DNA from: Rhodovulum sp.
GTDB lineage: Bacteria; Pseudomonadota; Alphaproteobacteria; Rhodobacterales; Rhodobacteraceae
DNA length: 64,000 nucleotides
Assembly: GCA_020637615.1 (NCBI GenBank)
Contig: JACKKC010000007.1
Coordinates: 47,725 to 111,724 of the forward strand
Direction of reading: 5' to 3'
In this document: in pieces, positions 55,340 to 64,000 of the stretch
How positions within the stretch are numbered: the stretch's first letter is position 1
Layout: each line of letters starts with the position of its first letter
The notes under the pieces: model-generated
Told to the model about the DNA's origin: nothing
Database searches by the model: none
What the model saw: the letters and a program-made list of their open reading frames with translations, nothing else
Translations under genes and position numbers: made by a program

Positions 55340-55918
55340 GTGTTCGGAGGCTTGCGCTGGAGCCTGCTCGCACTGGCGCTCGCGCAAGTCCCCATCGCCG
55401 TGGATTGCCGCGCCCAGACCGCGCCGGCGACGGCCTCGTCCTTCCTGCTGGTCAATCAGGAGCGCCTCCTGACCGGCTCGGTGCGCGGCCAGGCCCTTCT
55501 GGCGGATGAGGAGGCGGAGCGCGACAAGCTGCGGGCCGAGGCGCGCTCGATCGACGCCGCCTTCGAGGCCGAGGAGCAGAAGCTGACCGAGTCGCGCGCC
55601 GAGCTCGACCCGGCGGAATTCCGCAAGCTCGCGGACGATTTCGACCAGCGGGTGGTGGCGGCGCGCCGGGACCAGGACGCGCGCTCGGCGGCTTTGGCCA
55701 GCGAGTTTGACCTCCGGCGGCGACAGTTCTACGCTTCGGTCGCGCCGATCCTGGTCGAAGTGATGGCGCGGCACGAGGCCAAGGCCATCTTCGACGAGAA
55801 CAGCGTCCTGCTCGCGGCACAGGAGCTCAACATCACCGAGGAAGTCATTGCCGAAATCGATGCCGCGCCGGGCGACCCCGCCCCCGAGGCAGCCGAGCCC
55901 CCGGCCACGACGGAATGA
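55340..55918 (+). CDS. skp: OmpH/Skp-like periplasmic chaperone
   Basis: A 192-residue protein with a signal peptide (LALALAQVPIAVDCRAQ) and a long coiled-coil region rich in Glu, Arg and Ala (residues 55-130), as in Skp, which escorts unfolded outer membrane proteins to BamA. The start is GTG at 55340, three bases past the bamA stop. The C-terminus is acidic and Pro-rich (DAAPGDPAPEAAEPP). Similarity to E. coli Skp is weak, which is normal in this group. Confidence 0.87.
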   Translation: MFGGLRWSLLALALAQVPIAVDCRAQTAPATASSFLLVNQERLLTGSVRGQALLADEEAERDKLRAEARSIDAAFEAEEQKLTESRAELDPAEFRKLADDFDQRVVAARRDQDARSAALASEFDLRRRQFYASVAPILVEVMARHEAKAIFDENSVLLAAQELNITEEVIAEIDAAPGDPAPEAAEPPATTE

Positions 55919-55928
55919 GGAGAGCGGC

Positions 55929-56414
55929 ATGAGCCTGGCAATCGATCCCGATCTCGGCAGCGTGGACGTCAACGCGATCAAGCGCATGATCCCACACCGC
56001 TACCCGTTCCTGATGATCGACCGCGTCGTGAACATCGAGCCGCACAAATCGGCGGTGGGGCTCAAGGGCGTCACGGTGAACGAGCCGCATTTCGAGGGCC
56101 ATTTCCCCTCCCGCCCGGTGATGCCGGGCGTGCTGATCGTCGAGGCGATGGCCCAGACCGCCGCGGTCCTCGTCGTGCGAACGCTGGGACATATGGACAG
56201 CGACCGGCTGGTCTATTTCATGAGCATCGAGGGCGCGAAGTTCCGCAGCGTGGTCCAGCCCGGCGAGATGCTGGAGCTGCATGTGGAGGCGCTGCGCGGC
56301 CGCAGCAAGGTCTGGAAATTCAAGGGGGAAGCGCAGGTCGGCGACCGGCTCTGCGCGGAGGCCGAGTTCACCGCGATGATCATGTCGCCCGAGGACGCCG
56401 AAGCGAAGGGCTGA
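55929..56414 (+). CDS. fabZ: 3-hydroxyacyl-[ACP] dehydratase FabZ
   Basis: A 161-residue hot-dog-fold enzyme that removes water from 3-hydroxyacyl-ACP. IPHRYPFLMIDRV is the N-terminal signature, and HFPSRPVMPGVLIVEAMAQ holds the catalytic His and Glu. The ATG at 55929 follows GAGGAGAGCG. It lies directly after skp; lpxD, which usually sits between them, is absent. It serves both fatty acid and lipid A synthesis. Confidence 0.97.
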   Translation: MSLAIDPDLGSVDVNAIKRMIPHRYPFLMIDRVVNIEPHKSAVGLKGVTVNEPHFEGHFPSRPVMPGVLIVEAMAQTAAVLVVRTLGHMDSDRLVYFMSIEGAKFRSVVQPGEMLELHVEALRGRSKVWKFKGEAQVGDRLCAEAEFTAMIMSPEDAEAKG

Positions 56415-56417
56415 TCC

Positions 56418-57221
56418 ATGCCGGTGCACCCCGAGGCGGTGATCCATCCCACGGCGATCGTCGAGGACGGCGCGGTGGTCGGCCCGGGCTGCCGGGTCGG
56501 CCCCTATTGCGTCCTCGGTCCCGAGGTCGAGCTCGCCCGCGACGTGACCCTGCACAGCCACGTGGCCGTCGCCGGCGTGACCCGGATCGGCGCGGGGACG
56601 GTGATCTTTCCCTTCGCCTCGATCGGCCATGCGCCGCAGGATCTGAAATACGCCGGCGAGCGGGTCGAGCTCGTCATCGGCGAGCGCAACCGGATCCGCG
56701 AGCATGTCACCATGAGCCCCGGCACCGCGGGCGGCGGCGGCGTGACCCGGGTCGGCGACGACAACCTCTTCATGATGAGCACCCATGTCGCCCATGATTG
56801 CGTGGTCGGCAGCCGGGTGGTCATGGCCAACAACGCCACCCTCGCGGGCCATTGCGTGGTCGAGGACAACGTCATCCTCGGCGGCCTCGCCGCGGTGCAC
56901 CAGTTCGTCCGGCTCGGGCGCGGGGCGATGATCGGCGGGCTCTCGGGCGTGGTGGCGGACGTGATCCCCTTCGGCTCGGTCATGGGCGAGCGCGCCTTCC
57001 TCGCCGGTCTCAACCTCGTGGGCCTCAAGCGCGCCAAGGCGGAGCGGGCGCAGATCCACGGCCTCCGGAACGCCTTCGGCGAGATCTTCGAGGGCGAGGG
57101 CACGCTCCAGGACCGCGCCCGCGGCGCCGGCGAACGCCATGCCGAGAACCCGCTGGTGCAGGAGGTGGTGCGCTTCGTGATCAGCGAAACCTCACGCTCC
57201 TTCACCCTGCCCGCGGACTGA
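56418..57221 (+). CDS. lpxA: UDP-N-acetylglucosamine acyltransferase LpxA
   Basis: A 267-residue left-handed beta-helix protein built from hexapeptide repeats. IHPTAIVEDGAVVGPGCRVG opens the helix; the catalytic His lies in MSTHVAHDCVVG and the substrate loop in NNATLAGHCVVEDN; HQFVRLGRGAMIGG closes the repeats, and a helical tail follows. It adds the first hydroxyacyl chain to UDP-GlcNAc for lipid A. The ATG at 56418 is 3 bp past fabZ. Confidence 0.97.
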   Translation: MPVHPEAVIHPTAIVEDGAVVGPGCRVGPYCVLGPEVELARDVTLHSHVAVAGVTRIGAGTVIFPFASIGHAPQDLKYAGERVELVIGERNRIREHVTMSPGTAGGGGVTRVGDDNLFMMSTHVAHDCVVGSRVVMANNATLAGHCVVEDNVILGGLAAVHQFVRLGRGAMIGGLSGVVADVIPFGSVMGERAFLAGLNLVGLKRAKAERAQIHGLRNAFGEIFEGEGTLQDRARGAGERHAENPLVQEVVRFVISETSRSFTLPAD

Positions 57222-57227
57222 GGGGCG

Positions 57228-58070
57228 GTGCCCGGAGACGGACTTGCGATCGTCGCGGGGCGCGGCGACCTGCCGCGGCTGATCGCGGAGGATTGCGCCC
57301 GGCGCGGCCGGGACTACCGCGTGGTGGTCTTCGAGGGGATCGCGCTCGACTGGCTCGGCACCCATCCCGCGATCCCGGCGGTCTTCGAGAAGCCCGGCCG
57401 GCTCTTCGCCGATCTGCGCGCCGCCGGCTGCGGCCAGGTGGTCTTCGCCGGCGGCATGCGCCGCCCCGGGCTGAACCCGATGCGCTTCGACCTCAAGGCG
57501 CTCAGCCTCGCGCCGAAGCTGCTCGCCGGGCTGCGGGCGGGCGACGATTCCACGCTCCGCGCCGTCGCCAAGGTCTTCGAGGCCGAGGGTCTGACGCTCC
57601 GGGCGGTGCAGGAGGTGCTCTCCGACCTGCTCGCGCCCGCCGGGGTCCTCACCCGCGCCGCACCGGGCGAAGCAGACAGGGCCGATGCCGAGCGGGCGGC
57701 GCGGATCGTCGCGGCGCTCGGGGCGGTCGATGTCGGACAGGCGGCGGTGGTCGCGCAGGGCATCTGCCTCGGGGTGGAATCGATCCAGGGCACCGATGCG
57801 CTGCTCGATTTCGTCCGGGTGAGCCGCGCAAACTTCCTGCCCGATCCGGGCGGCGCGCGCGGGCTGCTCTTCAAGGGGCCGAAGCCCGGCCAGGACCGGC
57901 GGATGGACCTCCCCGCGATCGGCACCGGAACGGTGGCGGCGGTGGCCGCGGCCGGGCTCGCCGGCATCGTCGTCCAGGCCGGCGGCACCCTCGTCGTCGG
58001 ACGCGAGGCGACGGTCGCCGCGGCCGATGCCGCCGGGATCTTCCTCTGGGGCCGGGAGCCCGCCGCATGA
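57228..58070 (+). CDS. lpxI: UDP-2,3-diacylglucosamine diphosphatase LpxI
   Basis: A 280-residue enzyme of the LpxI family, which replaces LpxH in alphaproteobacteria. IVAGRGDLPRLIAEDC is the N-terminal block. DSTLRAVAKVFEAEGL lies in the middle and DLPAIGTGTVAAVAAAGLAGI in the C-terminal half. The start is GTG at 57228, 6 bp after lpxA. It gives 2,3-diacyl-GlcN 1-phosphate. Its end overlaps lpxB by 4 bp. Confidence 0.95.
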   Translation: MPGDGLAIVAGRGDLPRLIAEDCARRGRDYRVVVFEGIALDWLGTHPAIPAVFEKPGRLFADLRAAGCGQVVFAGGMRRPGLNPMRFDLKALSLAPKLLAGLRAGDDSTLRAVAKVFEAEGLTLRAVQEVLSDLLAPAGVLTRAAPGEADRADAERAARIVAALGAVDVGQAAVVAQGICLGVESIQGTDALLDFVRVSRANFLPDPGGARGLLFKGPKPGQDRRMDLPAIGTGTVAAVAAAGLAGIVVQAGGTLVVGREATVAAADAAGIFLWGREPAA

Positions 58071-59260
58071 GCGGCGCGCTGCGGCTCTTCGTGATCGCCG
58101 GCGAGCCTTCGGGCGACCTGCTCGGCGGGGCGCTGCTCGCCGGCCTGCGCGAGCTCTGCGACTTGGCCCCGCGGCTGGAGGGCGTGGGCGGCCCCGCCAT
58201 GGCGGCCGAGGGGCTCGCGAGCCGCTTCCCGATGCAGGAGCTCTCGATCATGGGGCTCGCCGAGGTGCTGCCCCGGGCGCCGAGCCTGCTCCGGCGGATC
58301 CGCGAGACGGCGGATGCGGTCGTCGCCGCCGCGCCCGATGCGCTGATCACCATCGACAGCCCCGATTTCTGCCTGCGCGTGGCGCGCCGCGCCCGTCGGC
58401 AACTGCCCGGGCTCAAGGTCATCCATTATGTCGCGCCCTCGGTCTGGGCCTGGCGGCCGGGACGCGCGGCGAAGATGGCGCGGGTGGTCGACCATGTGCT
58501 CGCCCTGCTGCCCTTCGAGCCGCCCTACATGCAGGCCGCGGGCATGACCTGCGATTTCGTCGGGCATCCGGTCGCCGGCGAGCGGCAGGCGACGCCGGGG
58601 GAGGTGGCCGCCCTGCGCGCGGAATTCGGCATCGCCGCGGGGCAGCCGCTCCTGGTGCTCCTGCCCGGCTCGCGGCGCGGCGAGATCGCGCGGATCGGCC
58701 CTGCCTTCGCGGACGTCATGCGCCGGCTGCGCGCCGAGCGCCCGGATCTGGCGGTGCTGCTTCCGGCGGCGGGCGCCGTGGCCGAGGCACTTCCCGCGCT
58801 CTTTCCGCCGGATGCGGCGGGCTGGCCGCGCCTCCTCGACCCCCGCGGCAGGCCCGCGCCGGAGGCGGAGGCCCGCAAGCGCGCCGCCTTCGCCGCGGCG
58901 GATGTGGCGCTGGCGGCCTCGGGCACGGTCAGCCTCGAACTGGCCGCCGCGGGCGCGCCGATGGTGATCGCCTACAAGGCCAACCCCCTGACCGAATGGA
59001 TGATCCGGCGCCTGGTGCGGGTCGATACCGCGACGCTGGTCAATCTCGTGACCGAAACCCGCGCGGTTCCGGAGTTCTTCTTCGACGACTTCTCCCCCGA
59101 GCTCATCGCGCCGGCGGTCGGCGCCCTGCTCGACGACCCCGCGGCCGCGGCGGCCCAGCGCGCCGTCGGGCAGCGGGCGATGGACCTGCTCGGGCGTGGC
59201 GGCGAGCCGCCGGGGCTCCGGGCCGCGCGCTCGGTGCTCGAGGCGATCGGCCGGCGATGA
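58067..59260 (+). CDS. lpxB: Lipid A disaccharide synthase
   Basis: A 397-residue GT19 glycosyltransferase. FVIAGEPSGDLLGGALL is the N-terminal signature, YVAPSVWAWRPGRA the characteristic Trp block, LLPGSRRGEI the UDP-side motif and ASGTVSLELA the C-terminal acceptor loop. It joins UDP-diacylglucosamine and lipid X. The ATG at 58067 overlaps the lpxI stop. It is the last gene of the envelope block. Confidence 0.97.
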   Translation: MSGALRLFVIAGEPSGDLLGGALLAGLRELCDLAPRLEGVGGPAMAAEGLASRFPMQELSIMGLAEVLPRAPSLLRRIRETADAVVAAAPDALITIDSPDFCLRVARRARRQLPGLKVIHYVAPSVWAWRPGRAAKMARVVDHVLALLPFEPPYMQAAGMTCDFVGHPVAGERQATPGEVAALRAEFGIAAGQPLLVLLPGSRRGEIARIGPAFADVMRRLRAERPDLAVLLPAAGAVAEALPALFPPDAAGWPRLLDPRGRPAPEAEARKRAAFAAADVALAASGTVSLELAAAGAPMVIAYKANPLTEWMIRRLVRVDTATLVNLVTETRAVPEFFFDDFSPELIAPAVGALLDDPAAAAAQRAVGQRAMDLLGRGGEPPGLRAARSVLEAIGRR

Positions 59261-59344
59261 TCGCCGGCGCGCGCTTTCTTCTGTCTCGGCCGGGCCAGGT
59301 CGCGTAGACTTCCGGTTCCGCTGCGCCTCCCGCCGGAGCAGATC

Positions 59345-60295
59345 ATGGCCCGCCGCGCTATCCGACCGACGATTGCCGTTCTGGCGACCTGCCTCGCCGG
59401 GGCCACCGCATCGGCTCAAGGTCTGGTGGCCGAGCATGCCGCGCTGGACGTGCATACCCATGTCGCGAGCCCGTTCCTGACCGGGCTCTTCACCGGCGGC
59501 AGCCTGCCGCCGAAAGGCGCGGACGACCTCGTCGCCCGTCTCGATGAGGCCCATGTCGCGCGTGCGATCATCCTCGCGGGCGGCTATTTCGGCGATCCGG
59601 TCGGGCTGAGCGATGCCTCGAACATGGGTCCGGAGAATGACTTCGTCGCCGCCGAGGTCGCGAGATTCCCGGATCGCCTGATCGGCTTCTGCGGCATCAA
59701 TCCGCGTTTCCCCGAGGCTTTGGCGGAAATCGATCGCTGCCTCGCCCTGCCGGGCATGGCCGGCATCAAGCTCCATCTCGAGGGCTCGGCGGTGAACCTC
59801 ACCGACCCCGAACAGGTCGCGGCGCTGGCCGCCGTCTTCGATCGCATCGCCGAGCATGACGCCCCGGTTCTGATGCATGTGGCCGACGAATACGGCGGCC
59901 CCCTCGATTCCGCCCGTTTCGCCGCATTGGCCGGGATCCTGAACGCGCATCCGACCGTGCGGGTCGCGCATGCGCATTGCGCCGGCAATACCGACGATCG
60001 CACGATCGAGACCTGGCTGCGGGTGAGGGGATCGGGCTACGACCCCGAAACCTCCTGGGTGGATGTCAGCGCCTGCCTCGCCTTTTATGCCGACGCCCCG
60101 CTCGCGGAGCGCGAGATGATCGTCTGGCGCCTGCGCAAATGGGGCATCCCCCATGTGCTCTTCGGCAGCGACTACTTCGCCTATGGCGGGGAGACGCCGC
60201 AGCAGACGCTCGATATCCTCGCGCGCTATCCCTTCACGCAGGACGAACTCGACACGATCCTCGACAACGACGGCTCCGGCTGGCTGCGTCCCTGA
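59345..60295 (+). CDS. Secreted amidohydrolase family protein
   Basis: A 316-residue protein with a signal peptide (about 24 residues, ending ATASAQ), so it is exported. The rest is an amidohydrolase-2 type TIM barrel: LDVHTHVASP carries the HxH metal pair, IKLHLEGSA and DAPVLMHVADE lie on later strands, RVAHAHCAG holds another His, and LFGSDYFAYGG the catalytic Asp. The substrate is unknown; the family includes decarboxylases and lactonases. It has no partner gene; an 18-bp palindrome follows at 60351. Confidence 0.85.
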   Translation: MARRAIRPTIAVLATCLAGATASAQGLVAEHAALDVHTHVASPFLTGLFTGGSLPPKGADDLVARLDEAHVARAIILAGGYFGDPVGLSDASNMGPENDFVAAEVARFPDRLIGFCGINPRFPEALAEIDRCLALPGMAGIKLHLEGSAVNLTDPEQVAALAAVFDRIAEHDAPVLMHVADEYGGPLDSARFAALAGILNAHPTVRVAHAHCAGNTDDRTIETWLRVRGSGYDPETSWVDVSACLAFYADAPLAEREMIVWRLRKWGIPHVLFGSDYFAYGGETPQQTLDILARYPFTQDELDTILDNDGSGWLRP

Positions 60296-60350
60296 GCCGT
60301 CGGGATTCGCGCTTGTACATAAAAAGATAGCATTTTCAAGATATTGGAAT

Positions 60351-60368
60351 CTGTCCCCATGGGGACAG
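60351..60368. promoter_or_regulatory. 18-bp perfect palindrome, copy 2
   Basis: The same 18 bases as at 29502-29519, here in the 78 bp between two convergent genes (amidohydrolase and ybaK). TTGGA and TCCAA on the outside nearly extend the stem, so a hairpin acting as a two-way terminator is plausible here. The upstream flank repeats TTGT..ATAAA and ATAGCATT from copy 1. Confidence 0.6.
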
Positions 60369-60373
60369 TCCAA

Positions 60374-60874
60374 TCATGGCTCCTCGGTGAAGGCGCCGAT
60401 CCTCGGATTCAGCGCCTCGACCAGCGCCGCGGGGTCGACCGAGAAGACATGGTTCGGCGTGCCTGCGGCGGCCCAGATCACCGCATGGTCGAGGATCTTC
60501 GGGTCGAACCAGGTCTCGATCTCGTTGAGATGCCCGAGCGGCGAGACGCCGCCGATCGCGAAGCCCGTCGCCCCCCGGACGCCCGCGGCATCAGCCTTCT
60601 CCAGGTCCGCCCCAACCAGCCGGCCCGCCCGGACGGGATCGACCCGGCTGCCGCCGGCGGTCAGGAACAGGACGTGGCGATCGTCCCCGGCGACGCGGAA
60701 CACGATCGACTTGATGATCTGGTCGACCCCACAGCCGCAGGCCCGCGCCGCCTCGGCGGCACTGCGCGTGCCTTCGGGCAGATGCACGGGCTCGATCGCC
60801 AGGCCGCGGCGCTCCGCATCGGCGAGGACACGGGCGAGCGAGGCGCTCGCGACCGGTTCAGCGGTTCTCGACAT
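60374..60874 (-). CDS. YbaK/EbsC-type aminoacyl-tRNA deacylase
   Basis: A 166-residue protein of the YbaK/ProX family. The core has [25 protein letters not shown] with the conserved Lys, and [12 protein letters not shown], the family turn with the catalytic-loop glycine. Such proteins hydrolyse mischarged Cys-tRNA(Pro) or related species. It overlaps the gltA end by 17 bp and is downstream of it on the minus strand, so it is probably translated from the same message. Confidence 0.88.
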   Translation of the reverse strand: MSRTAEPVASASLARVLADAERRGLAIEPVHLPEGTRSAAEAARACGCGVDQIIKSIVFRVAGDDRHVLFLTAGGSRVDPVRAGRLVGADLEKADAAGVRGATGFAIGGVSPLGHLNEIETWFDPKILDHAVIWAAAGTPNHVFSVDPAALVEALNPRIGAFTEEP

Positions 60875-62156
60875 CCACGTAGTCGCGGAGGGTGGCGCCG
60901 GTATAGAGCTGTCGCGGCCGGCCGATCTTGAGCTGCGGATCCTCGATCATCTCCTTCCACTGCGAGATCCAGCCCACCGTGCGCGCCAGCGCGAAGATCG
61001 GCGTGAACATCGAGGTGGGGAAGCCCATCGCGTCGAGGATGATGCCGGAATAGAAGTCGACGTTGGGATAGAGTTTCTTCTCGATGAAATAGGGATCCTC
61101 GAGCGCGATCCGCTCCAGCTCCTTCGCGACCTGGAGCGTCGGGTTGCGCTCGATGCCGAGCAGCCCGAGCACCTCGTCGGCGCTCTGCTTCATCACCTTG
61201 GCCCGCGGGTCGAAGTTCTTGTAGACGCGGTGGCCGAAGCCCATCAGGCGGAACGGGTCATCCTTGTCCCGCGCCCGCGCGATGAATTCCGGGATGCGGT
61301 CGGGCGTGCCAATCTCGCGCAGCATCATCAGCGCCGCCTCGTTCGCGCCGCCATGCGCCGGCCCCCAGAGGCAGGCGACCCCGGCAGCGATGCAGGCGAA
61401 GGGATTGGCGCCCGAGGAGGAAGCCAGCCGCACGGTCGAGGTCGAGGCGTTCTGTTCGTGGTCGGCGTGCAGCGTGAAGATCCGGTCCATCGCCCGGCTC
61501 AGGATCGGATCGACCACGTAGTCGGTCGCCGGCACCGAGAAGCACATGTTCAGGAAGTTCGAGGCGTAGTCGAGGTTGTTGCGCGGATAGACGAAGGGCT
61601 GGCCCACGTGATACTTGAAGGCCCAGGCAACGATGGTCGGCATCTTGGCGATCATCCGGATCGTCGCCACCTCGCGCTGCCAGGCGTCGTTGATGTCGGT
61701 CGAGTCGTGGTAGAAGGCCGACATCGCCCCCATGATGCCGCAGACCACCGCCATCGGATGCGCGTCCCGCCGGAAGCCGCGGAAGAAATACGCCATCTGC
61801 TCGTGCAGCATGGTGTGGTTGGTGACGCGGGATTCGAAATCCTCCATCTGCTCCGCGGTCGGCAGTTCGCCGTAGAGCAGGAGATAGGCGACCTCGAGGA
61901 AATGCGACTTCGCGGCCAGCTGCTCGATGGGATATCCGCGGTAGAGCAGCTGGCCCTTGTCGCCATCAATATAGGTGATCGCGCTCTCGCAGGACCCGGT
62001 GGAGGTATAGCCGGGATCGAAGGCGAAGACGCCGCCCTCCGAATAGAGCCGGCGGATGTCGATGACGTCCGGACCGACGGTTCCGTGATAGATCGGGAGG
62101 TCGAGCGTCTTGTCTCCGATCGTCAGTTTTGCGGTTTCATGTGACTGGTGCGTCAT
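60858..62156 (-). CDS. gltA: Citrate synthase
   Basis: A 432-residue type II (hexameric) enzyme, with an N-terminal small beta domain (residues 1-50). The catalytic residues are in [14 protein letters not shown] (His), [14 protein letters not shown] (His) and [10 protein letters not shown] (Asp). It makes citrate from oxaloacetate and acetyl-CoA, the entry to the TCA cycle for acetyl-CoA from the PDH operon at 14 kb. The ATG at 62156 is preceded by GGAAAGGGACG. It lies 102 bp downstream of gltX on the same strand. Confidence 0.97.
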   Translation of the reverse strand: MTHQSHETAKLTIGDKTLDLPIYHGTVGPDVIDIRRLYSEGGVFAFDPGYTSTGSCESAITYIDGDKGQLLYRGYPIEQLAAKSHFLEVAYLLLYGELPTAEQMEDFESRVTNHTMLHEQMAYFFRGFRRDAHPMAVVCGIMGAMSAFYHDSTDINDAWQREVATIRMIAKMPTIVAWAFKYHVGQPFVYPRNNLDYASNFLNMCFSVPATDYVVDPILSRAMDRIFTLHADHEQNASTSTVRLASSSGANPFACIAAGVACLWGPAHGGANEAALMMLREIGTPDRIPEFIARARDKDDPFRLMGFGHRVYKNFDPRAKVMKQSADEVLGLLGIERNPTLQVAKELERIALEDPYFIEKKLYPNVDFYSGIILDAMGFPTSMFTPIFALARTVGWISQWKEMIEDPQLKIGRPRQLYTGATLRDYVDVENR

Positions 62157-62258
62157 GCTTCGTCCCTTTCCTGCCGGGACCCGAGCGGGCGCGGGTCCTG
62201 CTTTCCCTGAACGGCCGCCGATTTCACCGGCTACCGCGAGCCTGACACCGCAGCGGCG

Positions 62259-63683
62259 CTAGGGCGTGGTCTCCACCGCTTTTGCGCAGTCGTCGATCCT
62301 TGCGAGACTCTCTTCCCGACCGAGGATCTCCATCATGTCGAATACGCTTGGCGAGACGGTACGGCCACTCAACGCGACACGCAGCGGCTGGGCGACCTTG
62401 CCGAGTCCCAGCGATTCCTCGGCGGCGTAGGCGCGAACCACCACTTCGAGATTCTTCGAGTCCCAGCTAGCATGCTGCAATCGCGAAGTCAAATCGGACA
62501 GTATGCCGCGGGGTGCCGAAGCCAGCAGCTTCGCACCGGCCTCGTCGGGGCCGATGGGGCGTGAATTCCTTAGGAAGCTGGCCATTTCGAGCAGTTGCGG
62601 GATCGTCTTGGCGCGTTCCTTCAGCCCGGGCATCGCGGCGAGCATCTGGCGGCGCTGGAGCGTGGTCAGGGGCGTTTCATTTTGCGCCGCAAGATAATCC
62701 TCCACCGCCGCCATCAGCGCCTCGTCACCGGTCGCGCGGATGTGCTGCCCGGAAAGGTTCTCGAGCTTGGCGAGGTCGAACCGCGCGGGTGACCGCCCGA
62801 TTCCACCGAGATCGAACCATGCGACGGCCTGCTCGGTCGTGAAGAATTCGTCGTTGCCATGGCTCCATCCGAGCCGTGCGAGGTAGTTGCGCATGGCTTC
62901 GGGCAGGAAGCCCATCGCCTGATAGGCCTCTATGCCGAGCGCGCCGTGCCGCTTGGAGAGCTTCGCCCCGTCCGGTCCGTGGATCAGCGGGATATGGGCG
63001 AAGACCGGCACCGCCCAGCCCATGGCGTCCGAGATCAGGGTCTGGCGTGCGGCATTGGTCAGATGGTCGTCCCCGCGAATGACATGGGTGACCCCCATGT
63101 CGTGGTCGTCCACGACCACCGCGAGCATGTAGGTCGGCGTGCCGTCCGATCGCAGGAGGATCAGATCGTCCAGGGTCTCGTTCTTCCAGGCGATGCGTCC
63201 CTGGACCCTGTCCTCGACCTGGGTTTCGCCGCTGCGGGGCGCCTTGAGGCGGATGACGAAGGGGGCGTCCGGGGCCGTGGCCGGGTCGGCGTCGCGCCAG
63301 GGCGAGACGAAGAGCGGCGGGCGCCCCTCCGCCCGGGCGGTCTCGCGAAAGGCCTCGATCTCCTCGATGGTCGCGTAGCACCGGTAGGCGGTGCCGCGGT
63401 CGAGCATCGCGCGCGCCACCTCCGCATGGCGCTCGGCGCGGGCGAACTGGCTGACCGCATCGCCGTCCCAGTCGAGCCCCAGCCACTGGAGACCGGCGAA
63501 GATCGCCTGCGTCGCCTCGGGCGTCGAGCGGGCGCGATCGGTGTCCTCGATCCGAAGGAGGAACGCGCCGTTCTCGTGGCGCGCGTGCAGCCAGTTGAAC
63601 AAGGCCGTGCGAGCGCCGCCGATATGCAGGAACCCCGTCGGCGACGGCGCGAAACGCGTTACGACCCTGGTCGGGGTAGGCAT
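62259..63683 (-). CDS. gltX: Glutamyl-tRNA synthetase
   Basis: A 474-residue class I synthetase. [19 protein letters not shown] contains the HIGH-type motif, and [11 protein letters not shown] is the KMSKS motif. No zinc-binding cysteine cluster is seen, which suits the short, zinc-free form. The ATG at 63683 starts just after a site ending GTTAATG region. Many alphaproteobacteria carry two GltX copies, of which one may charge tRNA(Gln) for the amidotransferase route; I cannot tell which this is. Confidence 0.95.
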   Translation of the reverse strand: MPTPTRVVTRFAPSPTGFLHIGGARTALFNWLHARHENGAFLLRIEDTDRARSTPEATQAIFAGLQWLGLDWDGDAVSQFARAERHAEVARAMLDRGTAYRCYATIEEIEAFRETARAEGRPPLFVSPWRDADPATAPDAPFVIRLKAPRSGETQVEDRVQGRIAWKNETLDDLILLRSDGTPTYMLAVVVDDHDMGVTHVIRGDDHLTNAARQTLISDAMGWAVPVFAHIPLIHGPDGAKLSKRHGALGIEAYQAMGFLPEAMRNYLARLGWSHGNDEFFTTEQAVAWFDLGGIGRSPARFDLAKLENLSGQHIRATGDEALMAAVEDYLAAQNETPLTTLQRRQMLAAMPGLKERAKTIPQLLEMASFLRNSRPIGPDEAGAKLLASAPRGILSDLTSRLQHASWDSKNLEVVVRAYAAEESLGLGKVAQPLRVALSGRTVSPSVFDMMEILGREESLARIDDCAKAVETTP

Positions 63684-63755
63684 GCATTAACCTCTGGGAA
63701 ACCATGCGGACGATACCGTTCTATTAGGCGATTTTGGAACGGGAGAACAAGGGAC

Positions 63756-64000
63756 GTGGGCTCGGGCTGGCTCGCCGCCCAGATCGAGACGCAGCGCCCG
63801 CATCTGGCTCTCTGGATCCCGGTTCTCTTCGCGGTCGGGATCGCGGCCTATTTCCAGGTGGCCGCGGAGCCGCCGGGCTGGATGCTGGCGGCCATCGCGA
63901 CGTTCCTCGCGATGGGGCTCGGGACGCTCTTCCGGATCGGGCCGACCGCGCGGATCCTGCTGCTCGCGCTCATGCTCCCGCTCGCGGGCTTCGCGGTGGC
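63756..64000 (+). CDS. comEC: ComEC/Rec2 family membrane protein, N-terminal fragment
   Basis: The last 245 bp read on as an open frame from GTG 63756: MGSGWLAAQIETQRPHLALW then a hydrophobic helix, IPVLFAVGIAAYFQ, and a second membrane region (LAAIATFLAMGLGTLF). This is the DUF4131 start of ComEC, the DNA-uptake channel; the rest lies beyond the window. In related genomes comEC stands divergent from gltX, which agrees. The purine stretch GGGAGAACAAGGG precedes the GTG. The assignment rests on about 80 residues and on context. Confidence 0.75.
   Translation, partial: MGSGWLAAQIETQRPHLALWIPVLFAVGIAAYFQVAAEPPGWMLAAIATFLAMGLGTLFRIGPTARILLLALMLPLAGFAV

Noticed and set aside
53072..55987. Long minus-strand frame opposite bamA and skp (971 codons)
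   Set aside because: Shadow of bamA for the same reason; no start signal, no family motif.
57314..60373. Long minus-strand frame opposite lpxI, lpxB and the amidohydrolase (1019 codons)
   Set aside because: Antisense shadow; the real genes on the plus strand have complete catalytic motifs.
63684..63755. LexA box between gltX and comEC
   Set aside because: GTTC and GAAC words occur near 63718-63745, but the spacing differs from the alphaproteobacterial GTTC-N7-GTTC or Rhodobacter GTTC-N7-GATC pattern.

Overview
The window is about 64 kb of very GC-rich chromosome from an alphaproteobacterium, most likely a member of the Rhodobacterales (Rhodobacter/Paracoccaceae-like). The pointers are the sqdBDC sulfolipid operon, the rpsB-tsf / pyrH-frr-uppS-cdsA-dxr-rseP-bamA-skp-fabZ-lpxA-lpxI-lpxB order, gltX divergent from comEC beside gltA, and the RNA-methyltransferase/PIN pair known from Rhodobacter. 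Placement is by gene content only; I could not run a search. No rRNA, tRNA, CRISPR array, insertion sequence or prophage was seen.

Layout. 0-6.5 kb: an atypical P-loop protein, a frameshifted chorismate mutase, folD, a DUF1003 membrane protein, an ABC-2 exporter with a twice-frameshifted ATPase, and a MetV-MetF pair (methylene-THF reductase). 6.8-13.1 kb: an MFS permease and ROK repressor divergent from a frcBCAK-type sugar ABC operon, with an operator-like inverted repeat between them. 14.1-22.9 kb: aceE-aceF-lpd joined to pntA-pntB. 23-29.4 kb: rnd, a lipoprotein, sufE, then bmt, a corrinoid protein and a DUF1638 protein, which resemble parts of a split cobalamin methionine synthase, with an oppositely oriented radical SAM gene in between. 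29.6-33.6 kb: a polar amino acid ABC transporter without an ATPase gene, then an rRNA-type methyltransferase and a PIN protein. 34.2-39.3 kb: ppsA, a patatin-like gene with a 3-hydroxybutyrate dehydrogenase, and a strong candidate small RNA. 39.3-44.8 kb: a YejA-like binding protein, sqdC-sqdD-sqdB and a DUF502 protein. 45.3-59.3 kb: translation factors, pyrimidine nucleotide supply, isoprenoid, phospholipid, outer-membrane assembly and lipid A genes, all on the plus strand. 59.3-64 kb: a secreted amidohydrolase, ybaK, gltA, gltX and the start of comEC.

How it fits together. One-carbon metabolism recurs: folD and MetV-MetF make methyl-THF, and Bmt, the corrinoid protein and DUF1638 look like the machinery that passes the methyl group to homocysteine. 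The pterin-binding methyltransferase and the corrinoid activase are not in the window. PDH and transhydrogenase overlap by 4 bp, which couples NADH production to NADPH supply.

Unexplained structure. Four intergenic gaps (6.7, 36.7, 45.0 and 47.2 kb) hold copies of a compound REP-like repeat. An 18-bp perfect palindrome occurs twice, 31 kb apart, with similar AT-rich flanks. A promoter, hairpin and Rho-independent terminator at 39.13-39.24 kb define a roughly 77-nt minus-strand RNA. The first 4 kb has a cluster of single-base deletions at G/C-rich sites that break two otherwise normal genes, which looks more like base-calling error than gene decay.
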